From: Altererythrobacter rubellus
Lineage (GTDB): Bacteria; Pseudomonadota; Alphaproteobacteria; Sphingomonadales; Sphingomonadaceae
Length of the DNA: 64,000 nt
Reading direction: 5' to 3'
Assembly (NCBI RefSeq): GCF_030284385.1
Contig: NZ_CP127221.1
Location: forward strand, 124,001 to 188,000
Of the stretch, positions 15,781 to 23,291 are shown piece after piece. Each line of letters opens with the position of its first letter. Position 1 is the first letter of the stretch. The position numbers were made by a program, and so were the translations under genes. The notes under the pieces are model-generated. The model worked only from the letters and a program-made list of their open reading frames with translations. It searched no databases and had not been told where the DNA came from.

Positions 15781-16541
15781 TACTCAGCTGGCGATGTCAG
15801 CTCTTCTTCAATCGCGGTTTGCCACTCTCCCTGATAGAGATACTCGGCCATAATATGCTTGGTGCCATCAGCTTTGTGCTCCCAGCGCCAACGCAAGGTG
15901 CCATCGGGTGACATGCCGCCGCCTCCAGGGTTGTCTTCAGCCAGCAACACCGCTAGCGGGGCCGGAACAGCCTCACCGCGTTTCGGGCAATCAGCGATCA
16001 TGCCTTGCACTGAATCGATAGCAGTCACGATGATCGCGCCTTTTTCCAGATCCTCGATTTCGCGCTTGGCAGGCTGGGGAACATCCGGGCCATCCACACC
16101 GTAGATCCAGAGGTATTCGCGTTCTGGGCCACGCTCCCATACGGTCACATAGTTGCCAACGATACCCTGCGGTTCTTGATAGCGGCCTTGGCTGACCGCC
16201 AGTGTCGCATCGCAGCTGATTACAACCGCCTTCGGTCCCCAGGCTACGCTGGTTTCCGGATCACCGCCCAGGGTACCAAGCATTGCTGCGGCCGAAACCG
16301 GGCCATTGCGCCCGTGATAGACAGCGCCGGGCGCCACAAACTGGCCCGCAGCTGTGTATTGGCCGAGTTCCTTGGCCGCGCGTGCATATTCGAGCTCTCT
16401 TGCAACGACCTTGCTCGGTTGCGCTTCGCCTGGCGCACCCCGCAAGGCGCGGTCAATCACGTCCGGGCGCGGTCCGCGCGGTTGGTTTCCAGCACAAGCA
16501 CTCAATGTGAGTGCGAGCATCAGGGCTGCGGCAATTTTCAT
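15780..16541 (-). CDS. Lipoprotein of unknown function between folD and marC
   Basis: A 253-residue protein with a lipobox ([12 protein letters not shown], Cys16). The mature part includes [69 protein letters not shown], and [20 protein letters not shown]. The pattern resembles a DUF4440/SnoaL-like NTF2 fold, where a cavity-forming domain receives small ligands, but I do not claim this. Its start overlaps the folD stop (ATGA) and its stop overlaps the marC start, so it is firmly part of the operon. Function unknown. Confidence 0.75.
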   Translation of the reverse strand: MKIAAALMLALTLSACAGNQPRGPRPDVIDRALRGAPGEAQPSKVVARELEYARAAKELGQYTAAGQFVAPGAVYHGRNGPVSAAAMLGTLGGDPETSVAWGPKAVVISCDATLAVSQGRYQEPQGIVGNYVTVWERGPEREYLWIYGVDGPDVPQPAKREIEDLEKGAIIVTAIDSVQGMIADCPKRGEAVPAPLAVLLAEDNPGGGGMSPDGTLRWRWEHKADGTKHIMAEYLYQGEWQTAIEEELTSPAE

Positions 16542-17431
16542 AGCGATTCCGGCACATCGAGGCCCGCGTTGCGGTAAGCCGCAACGAGCGTGTTCCTCAG
16601 CAACACAGCAATTGTCATTGGACCGACGCCGCCGGGTACCGGGGTGATCGCACTCGCAACTTCGCTCGCACCGCCAAAATCGACGTCCCCGACAAGCCTG
16701 CCCTTTTCCTTACCCGGTTCTGGTGGTAGTCGATTGATCCCGACATCGATCACCGTCGCACCGGGTTTGAGCCATTGGGCCTTGACCATTTCTGCTCTGC
16801 CTACCGCAGCCACAACGATATCTGCGCGGCGTACGACAGCGGGCAGATCCTTGGTCCGACTGTGCGCTATCGTCACTGTCGCATTAGCATCGAGCAACAG
16901 CTGCGCCATCGGCTTTCCGACAATGTTGGAGCGGCCAATGACAACCGCCTCAAGGCCTGACAGATCACCCAATCTGTCTGTCAGCAGCATGATACAGCCA
17001 AGCGGCGTGCAAGGGACAAACCCTTTCTGCCCGACCGACAATCGGCCTGCGTTGATCACATGGAAGCCATCGACATCTTTGTCAGGGCTGATCGCGGAGA
17101 TGATGGCTTGCTCGTCCAGATGATCGGGCAGCGGCAATTGCACCAGAATGCCATCGACGGCCGGATCATTGTTGAGCTGTTCGACCAGCACGAGCAAGTC
17201 TGCCTCACTCGTGTCATCAGGCAGACGATGCTCGAAACTCGCCATATTGGCGGCGAGCGTAGCCTTGCCCTTGCTGCCAACATAAACCTGGCTTGCGGGG
17301 TCATCACCGACCAGCACAACTGCAAGTCCGGCCTTGTAGCCAGCCGCGGCTTCAAATTCGGCTGCCATCACCCCCACACGCTCCCGCAAGTTCGCAGCGA
17401 AGGCTTTTCCGTCAATCCTTGTCGCGCTCAT
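16538..17431 (-). CDS. folD: Methylenetetrahydrofolate dehydrogenase / cyclohydrolase
   Basis: A 297-residue cytosolic enzyme converting 5,10-methylene-THF to 10-formyl-THF in two steps with NADP+. Visible marks are [10 protein letters not shown] with active-site Tyr50 and Lys54, [54 protein letters not shown] (dinucleotide binding), and [15 protein letters not shown] near the C-terminus. Length is as expected. It lies 11 bases after yggT and overlaps the next gene by 4 bases, so the four genes yggT, folD, lipoprotein and marC form one operon on the minus strand. Confidence 0.97.
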   Translation of the reverse strand: MSATRIDGKAFAANLRERVGVMAAEFEAAAGYKAGLAVVLVGDDPASQVYVGSKGKATLAANMASFEHRLPDDTSEADLLVLVEQLNNDPAVDGILVQLPLPDHLDEQAIISAISPDKDVDGFHVINAGRLSVGQKGFVPCTPLGCIMLLTDRLGDLSGLEAVVIGRSNIVGKPMAQLLLDANATVTIAHSRTKDLPAVVRRADIVVAAVGRAEMVKAQWLKPGATVIDVGINRLPPEPGKEKGRLVGDVDFGGASEVASAITPVPGGVGPMTIAVLLRNTLVAAYRNAGLDVPESL

Positions 17432-17442
17432 AGAGTTGGCAC

Positions 17443-17718
17443 CTAAACCGCGCTGCGCACGACCACCATCAGGATCTGCATCCCTATGATCAGAACCAGC
17501 GGAGAGAAATCAATCGCACCTGTTTGCGGCAAGACATTACGGATCGGGCGCAGCACCGGATCCAGCAAGCGTTGGATCGAATTGTAGAATGCCATCAGAA
17601 AATCGTTCGACGCATTCACTACATTGAAGGCAAACAGCAACCCGATGATAAACTGTATGATGATCAGCATGATCAGTGCTGAAGTGAGGATCGAAAGTAT
17701 CTCGTAAATGACAAGCAT
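17443..17718 (-). CDS. YggT-family membrane protein
   Basis: A 91-residue protein with two hydrophobic stretches ([22 protein letters not shown] and [14 protein letters not shown]) flanking the conserved loop [24 protein letters not shown], the signature of the YggT family. YggT proteins have been tied to osmotic tolerance and, in other phyla, to cell division or photosystem assembly. In alphaproteobacteria the gene often sits between argB and folD as it does here. It heads the folD operon; argB ends 110 bases upstream on the same strand. Confidence 0.9.
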   Translation of the reverse strand: MLVIYEILSILTSALIMLIIIQFIIGLLFAFNVVNASNDFLMAFYNSIQRLLDPVLRPIRNVLPQTGAIDFSPLVLIIGMQILMVVVRSAV

Positions 17719-17828
17719 CTATCGTCTTTCCGTTGTTTGCGTCCCGCAATGCGTGTTACACAAGTAATACGCCTACGGCTAGTGTTTCCAGCCCATTATC
17801 CCGGTATCTTGCCCAGCTAGCCGATTGC

Positions 17829-18725
17829 TCAGGCGCGCACCAGTGTGCCCGCACCGCGCGCTGTGAAGAATTCGAGCAACATTGCATGCGGAACGCGTCC
17901 GTCGAGAACGACCGCCGCTTCACAACCAGCTTTTACCGCTGACACGCAGGTTTCCAGCTTCGGAATCATCCCGCCGAAGATTGTGCCGTCCTCCTTGAGG
18001 CTGGCGATGTCAGCCGGCGACAAATCGGTCAGCAAGGCGCCGCCTTTGTCGAGCACGCCCGCTACATCGGTCAGCAGCAACAACCGCGCTGCGCCCAGCG
18101 CCGATGCAATCGCGCCGGCCATGGTGTCCGCATTGATGTTATAGGTATTGCCTTCAGCATCGGCCGCGATAGGCGCGATCACCGGGATCATGCCCGATGC
18201 AACAGCGGTGTCGATAATTGAGGTATCGACATGCTCGGGCTCTCCGACAAAACCCAAATCCACCGCCCGCTCGATATTGCTATCGGGATCGCGGGTGGTC
18301 CGTTCCACCTTTTTCGCGCGAACAAGATTGCCGTCCTTGCCGGAAATTCCAATTGCTTTGCCGCCAGCGCTGGCCAGCCAGCCAACCAATTTTTTGTTGA
18401 TCGCGCCGGACAAGACCATTTCAGCTACCTCGGCAGTCGCCTTGTCAGTGACCCTCAAGCCGTCGACGAATGTGGATTCAACGCCTAGCTTCGCGAGCAT
18501 CGCGCCGATTTGGGGTCCGCCGCCGTGCACCACCACAGGATTGATGCCGACTGCCCTGAGCAAGACGATATCCTCTGCGAAATCACGCGCAGCCTCCGGA
18601 TCGCCCATCGCGTGCCCGCCATACTTCACCACGAAGGTACGGCCGGCATAACGCTGAAAATAGGGCAGCGCTTCGATCAGCACTTCCGCCTTTGCCAGCA
18701 TGTTGGAATCGCTACTCGCGCTCAT
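17829..18725 (-). CDS. argB: Acetylglutamate kinase
   Basis: A 298-residue enzyme of arginine biosynthesis that phosphorylates N-acetylglutamate. ATG 18725 gives the expected N-terminus ([20 protein letters not shown]); the open frame upstream is non-coding. Family motifs are [12 protein letters not shown] (phosphate-binding lysine), [38 protein letters not shown]-like [17 protein letters not shown], and [10 protein letters not shown], where the lysine stabilises the transition state. The N-terminal extension and these motifs fit the arginine-sensitive hexameric class, so feedback inhibition is likely (inference). It lies upstream of yggT and folD on the same strand. Confidence 0.96.
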   Translation of the reverse strand: MSASSDSNMLAKAEVLIEALPYFQRYAGRTFVVKYGGHAMGDPEAARDFAEDIVLLRAVGINPVVVHGGGPQIGAMLAKLGVESTFVDGLRVTDKATAEVAEMVLSGAINKKLVGWLASAGGKAIGISGKDGNLVRAKKVERTTRDPDSNIERAVDLGFVGEPEHVDTSIIDTAVASGMIPVIAPIAADAEGNTYNINADTMAGAIASALGAARLLLLTDVAGVLDKGGALLTDLSPADIASLKEDGTIFGGMIPKLETCVSAVKAGCEAAVVLDGRVPHAMLLEFFTARGAGTLVRA

Positions 18726-18891
18726 CGCGCTTCTCCTACCCTGAAATTCGCTTGGGTGACCTAGCTTTGCGCTTAGCTGTTTGCAGAAAAAGTGCAAAGC
18801 ATGATCATAGCCAGTAACTTTTCATAAGGGGCTGGCGAATTGCCAGATGTCTGTCCCGCTTCGGGATATCGTGACTTGAAAATCCAAAGGA

Positions 18892-19217
18892 ATGATACCA
18901 CGAAAACCCAACAGATCAAAGGTGGCTTTGCAGTCGCTATGGCCGCTGGTCTTGCTGCGGCACGTTCACCAGCAGCTAAAAATGCTGACACTAGCGCATA
19001 CGCGACCATCGTGGCTGGAGAAGCAACCCAAGTCGCTGTTTCTGACGTCAGCTTTAAAAGCGATGGTAAGCCCGACAAATGCTAAGGCATCTCGCTAGCC
19101 CGCCAGATTGATTGCGACGCCAACCCCGGCACATGCTACGCTGGCACCAGCACTGTCGATCACCTTTCGGGCAGGCGAAAAGAGCAAACCGCCTTCAAAC
19201 CATTCGGTTTCGCTTAG
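18892..19217 (+). pseudogene. Decayed DUF2282 (bufferin BufA1-like) precursor gene
   Basis: Read from ATG 18892 with a 2-base shift, the frame gives MTTKTQQIKGG, a hydrophobic FAVAMAAGLAAA signal-like stretch, then a Cys-rich tail: KPDKC, a TAA stop (19083-19085), GISLARQIDCDANPGTCYAG and TSTVDH. The order Cys-x-G, a second Cys in xDC, a third in TC, and GTSTVD matches small DUF2282 proteins (C-Y-G-V-x-x-A-G-x-N-D-C ... GTSTVD). These are copper- or metal-sequestering peptides modified by a DUF692/MNIO enzyme. The aromatic residue after the first Cys is replaced by the stop (TAC to TAA fits), and the C-terminus no longer matches. No DUF692, DUF2063 or DoxX gene is adjacent. The match is from memory and could be wrong. 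Confidence 0.5.
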
Positions 19218-19462
19218 CTCTCTCGGTTTCGATGTGTTCAGCTTATGCGGATCGCGCATGCGCCATAAGTAGTGCTAGAGCGTTCACGAACCGTATTTTC
19301 GATGCGCGCACGGTAGGTATTCACAGTTGTCGCTAGGTGGGTGTTAGATGAACCGAAATAGCCCCGCCCCTGACAAGACCGCGACACAATTTCCAACTGC
19401 ACTGGCATTCGAATGTTCAACACATTTCTGTTCGGACTTTCGTGCCGCGCCCGGCCTTTCCT

Positions 19463-20521
19463 TCACTCCGCCGCTTGCATCCCTTCGGCACCTTCGAACA
19501 TATCGGGGCCGTTATCGACTGACTCTTCGTCGTTCGTGGCTTTTGCCTTCTGGCGCTTGTCGAAGTTTGACCACACGTCCTGCCAATTGCCTTTCGTTGC
19601 ACCCTTCGAATATTCGGTTGCGCGGGTTTCGAAGAAGTTTGCATGCTCCACGCCGTTGATCAGCGGGGCGAGCCACGGCAGCGGGTGATCCTCCACCATA
19701 TAGATCGGCTGCAGGCCCAGCTGGCCCAGGCGCCAGTCCGCAATATAGCGGATGTACTTCTTGATTTCCTTCGCGGTCATCCCGCTAACCGGGCCCATTT
19801 CAAAGGCGAGATCGATGAAGTTGTCTTCTAGACGCACCGACTTCTGGCAGATGTCGATAATGTCTTCTTTCACCGCCTTGGTGTAGCAATCGCGTTCCTT
19901 CACGAATTCGTGGAACATGCGGATGATGCCTTCGCAATGCAGGCTTTCATCGCGGATCGACCAGCTGACGATCTGCCCCATGCCCTTCATCTTGTTGAAG
20001 CGCGGGAAGTTCATCAGCATGGCGAAGCTCGCGAATAGCTGCATGCCTTCAGTAAAGCCGCCAAACATCGCAAGCGTGCGGGCAATATCCTCGTCCGTGT
20101 CAACGCCGAATTGCTGCATGTAATTGTGCTTGTCAGCCATTTCCTCATACTCGAGGAAGGCGCTGTATTCGCTTTCAGGCATGCCGATCGTGTCGAGCAG
20201 ATGCGAATAGGCCGCGATATGCACTGTTTCCATATTGGAGAACGCCGTCAGCATCATCTTGATTTCGGTCGGCTTGAACACGCGGCCGTATTTGTCGTGG
20301 TAGCAATCCTGCACCTCGACATCGGCCTGTGTGAAGAAGCGGAAGATCTGCGTGAGCAGATTGCGCTCATGCTCGGTGATCTTCTGCGCCCAGTCACGGC
20401 AGTCTTCGCCCAGCGGTACTTCTTCCGGCATCCAGTGGATCTGTTGCTGGCGTTTCCAGAACTCGTAAGCCCATGGATATTCAAAGGGCTTGTAGGTCTT
20501 ACGAGCTTCGAGCAACGACAT
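19463..20521 (-). CDS. nrdB: Class Ia ribonucleotide reductase, beta (radical-generating) subunit
   Basis: A 352-residue diiron protein that makes the tyrosyl radical used to reduce ribonucleotides. ATG 20521 is preceded by GGAGA; the frame is open 220 bases further up but only this start gives the family N-terminus MSLLEARKTYKPFEYPWAYEFW. Expected iron ligands are present: Asp66 in FTQAD, Glu97 and His100 in NMETVH, Glu158 in FTEGMQ, and Glu191 with His194 in DESLH. The radical Tyr104 follows METVHIAAY. It lacks an N-terminal ATP-cone. The gene is on the same strand as nrdA but about 2.8 kb downstream of it, with other genes between. Confidence 0.95.
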   Translation of the reverse strand: MSLLEARKTYKPFEYPWAYEFWKRQQQIHWMPEEVPLGEDCRDWAQKITEHERNLLTQIFRFFTQADVEVQDCYHDKYGRVFKPTEIKMMLTAFSNMETVHIAAYSHLLDTIGMPESEYSAFLEYEEMADKHNYMQQFGVDTDEDIARTLAMFGGFTEGMQLFASFAMLMNFPRFNKMKGMGQIVSWSIRDESLHCEGIIRMFHEFVKERDCYTKAVKEDIIDICQKSVRLEDNFIDLAFEMGPVSGMTAKEIKKYIRYIADWRLGQLGLQPIYMVEDHPLPWLAPLINGVEHANFFETRATEYSKGATKGNWQDVWSNFDKRQKAKATNDEESVDNGPDMFEGAEGMQAAE

Positions 20522-20901
20522 GTGGTGTTCTCCGATGAAATAGTGCGAATGACCCGTATAGGGAATCATCTGCGCAAGTCGATAGCAAGAGGCACGTATC
20601 TGCTGGGGATAGAACGTGCTTTTTTTGAGTCGAAATGCGGCGAGTTGCAGGCTGTGCAATGGCGTGCGTTGCATCTGAAGCAAGGTGCGGTGCGAGCCGA
20701 GGTATCGGGCGAACGGAAACCGAAATGAGACACTGATTCGCAATCCTTATATTCGTGTTAACCACTACTCGCGGTTTGGAGCCTCATGCTAACCATAGAA
20801 AACTCCAGAAATCCTGCATTTTCGGGGCTTTAGGAGATGTTTAATGGGTCTGACGGTAAGAAATTGGCATCGCACGCAAAGCATCACCACACACCTTTGC
20901 A
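20522..20901. other. 380-base region upstream of nrdB
   Basis: This stretch must contain the nrdB promoter, because the upstream gene is on the other side of a divergent region. I saw no clear regulator site. No gene is supported in it. Confidence 0.4.
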
Positions 20902-21231
20902 TTGCGCGAAGAAATTGACACGGCTCTTAGAAGCAAGGTCGATTTCGATTCGTGGTCGGCGCAGCTGAAAGAAGCGCAAGCGTATCGCACTCGCAAAGAC
21001 GAATTTACCCTACTGCGGTTCCAGTTGATCGTAGGTCTGGTAATCAGTGCACTCACACTGATGTGGGGCTGGTTTGCAGTGCCCGGCCAGTTCGACGATG
21101 ATTTTCAGACTTACTGCAGGGGGAACGTCGCCGCGCCTGACCGTGTTACTCAGACGGCCAAGGCCAGTAAAATGGTTGCAAGAGTGGCGACGATCGGCAC
21201 CACCACTGTCACCACGCCCACATCCTTGTAA
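20902..21231 (+). CDS. Doubtful small membrane-anchored ORF
   Basis: An open frame of 109 codons starting at TTG. Its first two thirds look coding: LREEIDTALRSKVDF, SWSAQLKEAQAYRTRKDEF, then a hydrophobic LIVGLVISALTLMWGWF. This would be a small protein with an amphipathic N-terminus and one membrane helix. The last third overlaps the convergent GntP gene by about 80 bases and looks random, so the true 3' end may have been lost. An in-frame TAA at 20857 closes it upstream. It may be a real gene, a remnant, or chance. Confidence 0.3.
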   Translation: MREEIDTALRSKVDFDSWSAQLKEAQAYRTRKDEFTLLRFQLIVGLVISALTLMWGWFAVPGQFDDDFQTYCRGNVAAPDRVTQTAKASKMVARVATIGTTTVTTPTSL

Positions 21232-22502
21232 GCCTGCTTGTGGGTCAATTGCGTGATGGTCAGCATCGCGATCACCGCACCGCAATGGGGCAGCGAGTCG
21301 AGCCCGCCGCTTGCCATTGCCGCCAGCCGGTGCAATTCTTCAGGCGCGATTCCGAGCGCTAGAAAGTCATCAGCCAGTGTCGCCATGAAAATCTGCAATC
21401 CACCCGAAGATGAGCCGGTGATCCCAGACACGGTGCTGGCAGCGGCGAACATCGACATCATCGGCGGCAGATCGAGGCCGAGCACAGTTTCTGTAAAAAG
21501 CGCAAATCCGCCAGTTTGTGCCACGACGCCGCCGAAACCGATAACTGCGCTGGTCGCCATTAGCGGCATGATCGAATCTTGCGTGCCATCACCCAGCAGG
21601 CGCATGGGTGCACGCCGCGCCGCTGGAAACAGCACCAGCGCAACAAGGCTGGCCAGAACCAGTGCAAAGCTGGGCCAGATCACAGGCTGGGCATTAGCAA
21701 AGGCGATGACGGCGTTGTCGCTTTCAGCCCCGCCCAGCAGGCGCGGCGCAAGAATTGTCGCAATCACCAGCGACAGCGGGAAGATGGCCAGCGGCCAAGG
21801 AGGCATGTCATGGGCGATATCGTTCAGATCCGGAATGACATCTCGCGGACCGGCTTCAAACCCTTCGCCATTCGCGCGAGCCTTGACCCGCTCCCGCTCG
21901 AGATAGGCCATGCCCAGCAAGAACATGAGCGCGCCTCCGAAAATGCCCAGCAGCGGAGCCGCAAATAGATCGGTGCCCAGCTTCAATGTGGGGATCACAT
22001 TGTGGATTGATGGCGTGCCGGGAAACGCGGTCAAGGTGAACGTGCCCGCACCCAGTGCGAGCGCACCGCAAAGCAATCGCTTGGGAATGTCCGCTTCTTT
22101 CATCAACCGGAGGCCAAGCGGATACATTGCAAAGATCACCACGAATACGACCACGCCGCCATAGGTCAGGAGGGCGCAAGCCAGCACTGCGATCCACAGC
22201 GCACGATGCGCACCCAGCGCACGCACCATCGCCATGGCGATCGATGTCGCCGCGTGACTTTCGCCCATGATCTTACCGAATACAGCGCCCGCAGCAAACA
22301 GCAGGAAGAACCGCCCGGCAAAGGTGAACGCGCCCAGATTTCCGGAGAGGTAGCCATCGGTTATGCTGTCCGCGACCGGGAGCGCATTAGTCACTATCAC
22401 CACCAGTGCACAGAGTATCGAAGCAAAGATGATGTTCACATCGCGCAGCGCCAGCCAGATCAGCAGGCCAAGGCCCGCGATGAGTCCCAACAATCCGATC
22501 AT
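21150..22502 (-). CDS. GntP-family permease (gluconate / hydroxy-acid : H+ symporter type)
   Basis: A 450-residue integral membrane protein with about a dozen hydrophobic segments. Family marks of the GntP/DsdX superfamily are RFFLLFAAGAVFGKIMGESHAATSIA (split), GGVVVFVVIFAMYPLG, LTAFPGTPSIHNVIPT, ASTVSGITGSSSGGLQIFMA, and SGGLDSLPHCGAVIAML. Related permeases carry gluconate, serine, citrate or 3-hydroxybutyrate; the central GTPSIHN motif recalls the hydroxy-acid branch, but I cannot fix the substrate. It lies between nrdA and nrdB on the same strand, downstream of two small membrane-protein genes with 30-base spacing that may be co-transcribed. Confidence 0.85.
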   Translation of the reverse strand: MIGLLGLIAGLGLLIWLALRDVNIIFASILCALVVIVTNALPVADSITDGYLSGNLGAFTFAGRFFLLFAAGAVFGKIMGESHAATSIAMAMVRALGAHRALWIAVLACALLTYGGVVVFVVIFAMYPLGLRLMKEADIPKRLLCGALALGAGTFTLTAFPGTPSIHNVIPTLKLGTDLFAAPLLGIFGGALMFLLGMAYLERERVKARANGEGFEAGPRDVIPDLNDIAHDMPPWPLAIFPLSLVIATILAPRLLGGAESDNAVIAFANAQPVIWPSFALVLASLVALVLFPAARRAPMRLLGDGTQDSIMPLMATSAVIGFGGVVAQTGGFALFTETVLGLDLPPMMSMFAAASTVSGITGSSSGGLQIFMATLADDFLALGIAPEELHRLAAMASGGLDSLPHCGAVIAMLTITQLTHKQAYKDVGVVTVVVPIVATLATILLALAV

Positions 22503-22532
22503 CGCATTCCCCTCAGCGGCTATTGGCCGATA

Positions 22533-22823
22533 TTATTTGGATCTCTTCTTCGAGCTAAACCAGCTGCCGCCACCCAGTACCGTTACGCCAATGAAAAAAC
22601 CAAAGTCGTACCAGCCGCCATTATTGGGCACGGCATAAACCGCGATATCGGGATCGAACAACGAACCGATCCAGGCAAACGGGAAAACAAAGCCGTGCCA
22701 TAGTCCCCACAAGAAGCCTGGCGAACCGCCTTCGCGCATGACACCTTCGTCGATCTGGCTAGCACATGCAGACACCAGAAGAGCGATCATGCAGGCTGTG
22801 ACAATTCTCGAGGTTTTGGTCAT
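22533..22823 (-). CDS. Small lipoprotein with two hydrophobic segments, unknown function
   Basis: A 96-residue protein. The N-terminus has a lipobox (MIALLVSACASQ, Cys20). After it come GFLWGLWHGFVFPFAWIGSLF, VYAVPNNGGWYDFGFF, and a final hydrophobic segment IGVTVLGGGSWF before a basic tail (SSKKRSK). The GxxxGLxHG, P-F-x-W and NNGGWYDFGF pattern recurs, from memory, in uncharacterised short lipoproteins of several proteobacteria. It sits 30 bases before the GntP permease gene and 11 bases after a small membrane-protein gene, all on the minus strand, which suggests a common transcript. Confidence 0.75.
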   Translation of the reverse strand: MTKTSRIVTACMIALLVSACASQIDEGVMREGGSPGFLWGLWHGFVFPFAWIGSLFDPDIAVYAVPNNGGWYDFGFFIGVTVLGGGSWFSSKKRSK

Positions 22824-22834
22824 ATCGATTGCTC

Positions 22835-23017
22835 TTATGCGGCGGGCATGAGCCGCAGGATGATGAACCAGATCACGCTAATCATCATGACGGCCATAAT
22901 GGCGTACATCATCATCATGCCGCGGCCCTTTTGCTGCCCGCGTATGGTTTGCACGGCTTTTCCCATGATCACTAATGCGATGATTGTGCCGACAACGCCG
23001 ATCCAGAACGGGTCCAA
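22835..23017 (-). CDS. Small two-helix membrane protein
   Basis: A 60-residue protein with two clear hydrophobic segments (IGVVGTIIALVIMGKAV and MMMMYAIMAVMMISVIWFIILRL) separated by a basic turn (RGQQKGRGM). Methionine is very frequent in the second helix. It lies 11 bases before the lipoprotein gene at 22533 and ahead of the GntP permease. There is no known family that I recognise; it could be an accessory subunit of a membrane complex. Confidence 0.6.
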   Translation of the reverse strand: MDPFWIGVVGTIIALVIMGKAVQTIRGQQKGRGMMMMYAIMAVMMISVIWFIILRLMPAA

Positions 23018-23046
23018 CTGCTTCTCCCCTCAATACCGGGGCGCAG

Positions 23047-23193
23047 TCAGAACATCTGAACCGCGCCGGCACCCGGTACGATAACGGTCAGAATAATATA
23101 GGCAAGCGGGGGATGCGAAACTGACACCAGCGCGAGCAGATTGAACAGGCTTTCGCTGATCTCGCCGCGCGCCAGCCTCATGCGGAATGCCAT
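23047..23193 (-). CDS. Short membrane-protein ORF with uncertain start
   Basis: The stop is TGA at 23047. Using ATG 23193 the product has 48 residues (MAFRMRLARGEISESLF, then LLALVSVSHPPLAYIILTVIVPG). The frame continues upstream with a second hydrophobic stretch (FFLPLILAAVAIID) but no ATG, GTG or TTG in reach; that part overlaps the nrdA terminator. The hydrophobic pattern makes coding likely, while the start remains open. It precedes the other small membrane-protein genes on the same strand. Confidence 0.4.
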   Translation of the reverse strand: MAFRMRLARGEISESLFNLLALVSVSHPPLAYIILTVIVPGAGAVQMF

Positions 23194-23236
23194 CAGATCG
23201 ATGATCGCGACTGCCGCGAGGATGAGGGGTAGGAAG

Positions 23237-23267
23237 AAGCCCCCGCAAGCATTGCTTGTGGGGGCTT
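23237..23267 (-). terminator. Rho-independent terminator after nrdA
   Basis: AAGCCCCCGCAAGC and GCTTGTGGGGGCTT pair over 14 positions with one G-U type mismatch, 25 bases beyond the nrdA stop. On the minus strand it is followed by CTTCTTCCT rather than a pure T-run. Confidence 0.75.
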
Positions 23268-23291
23268 GAATTCTGAACGGTCAAGAAAGAA

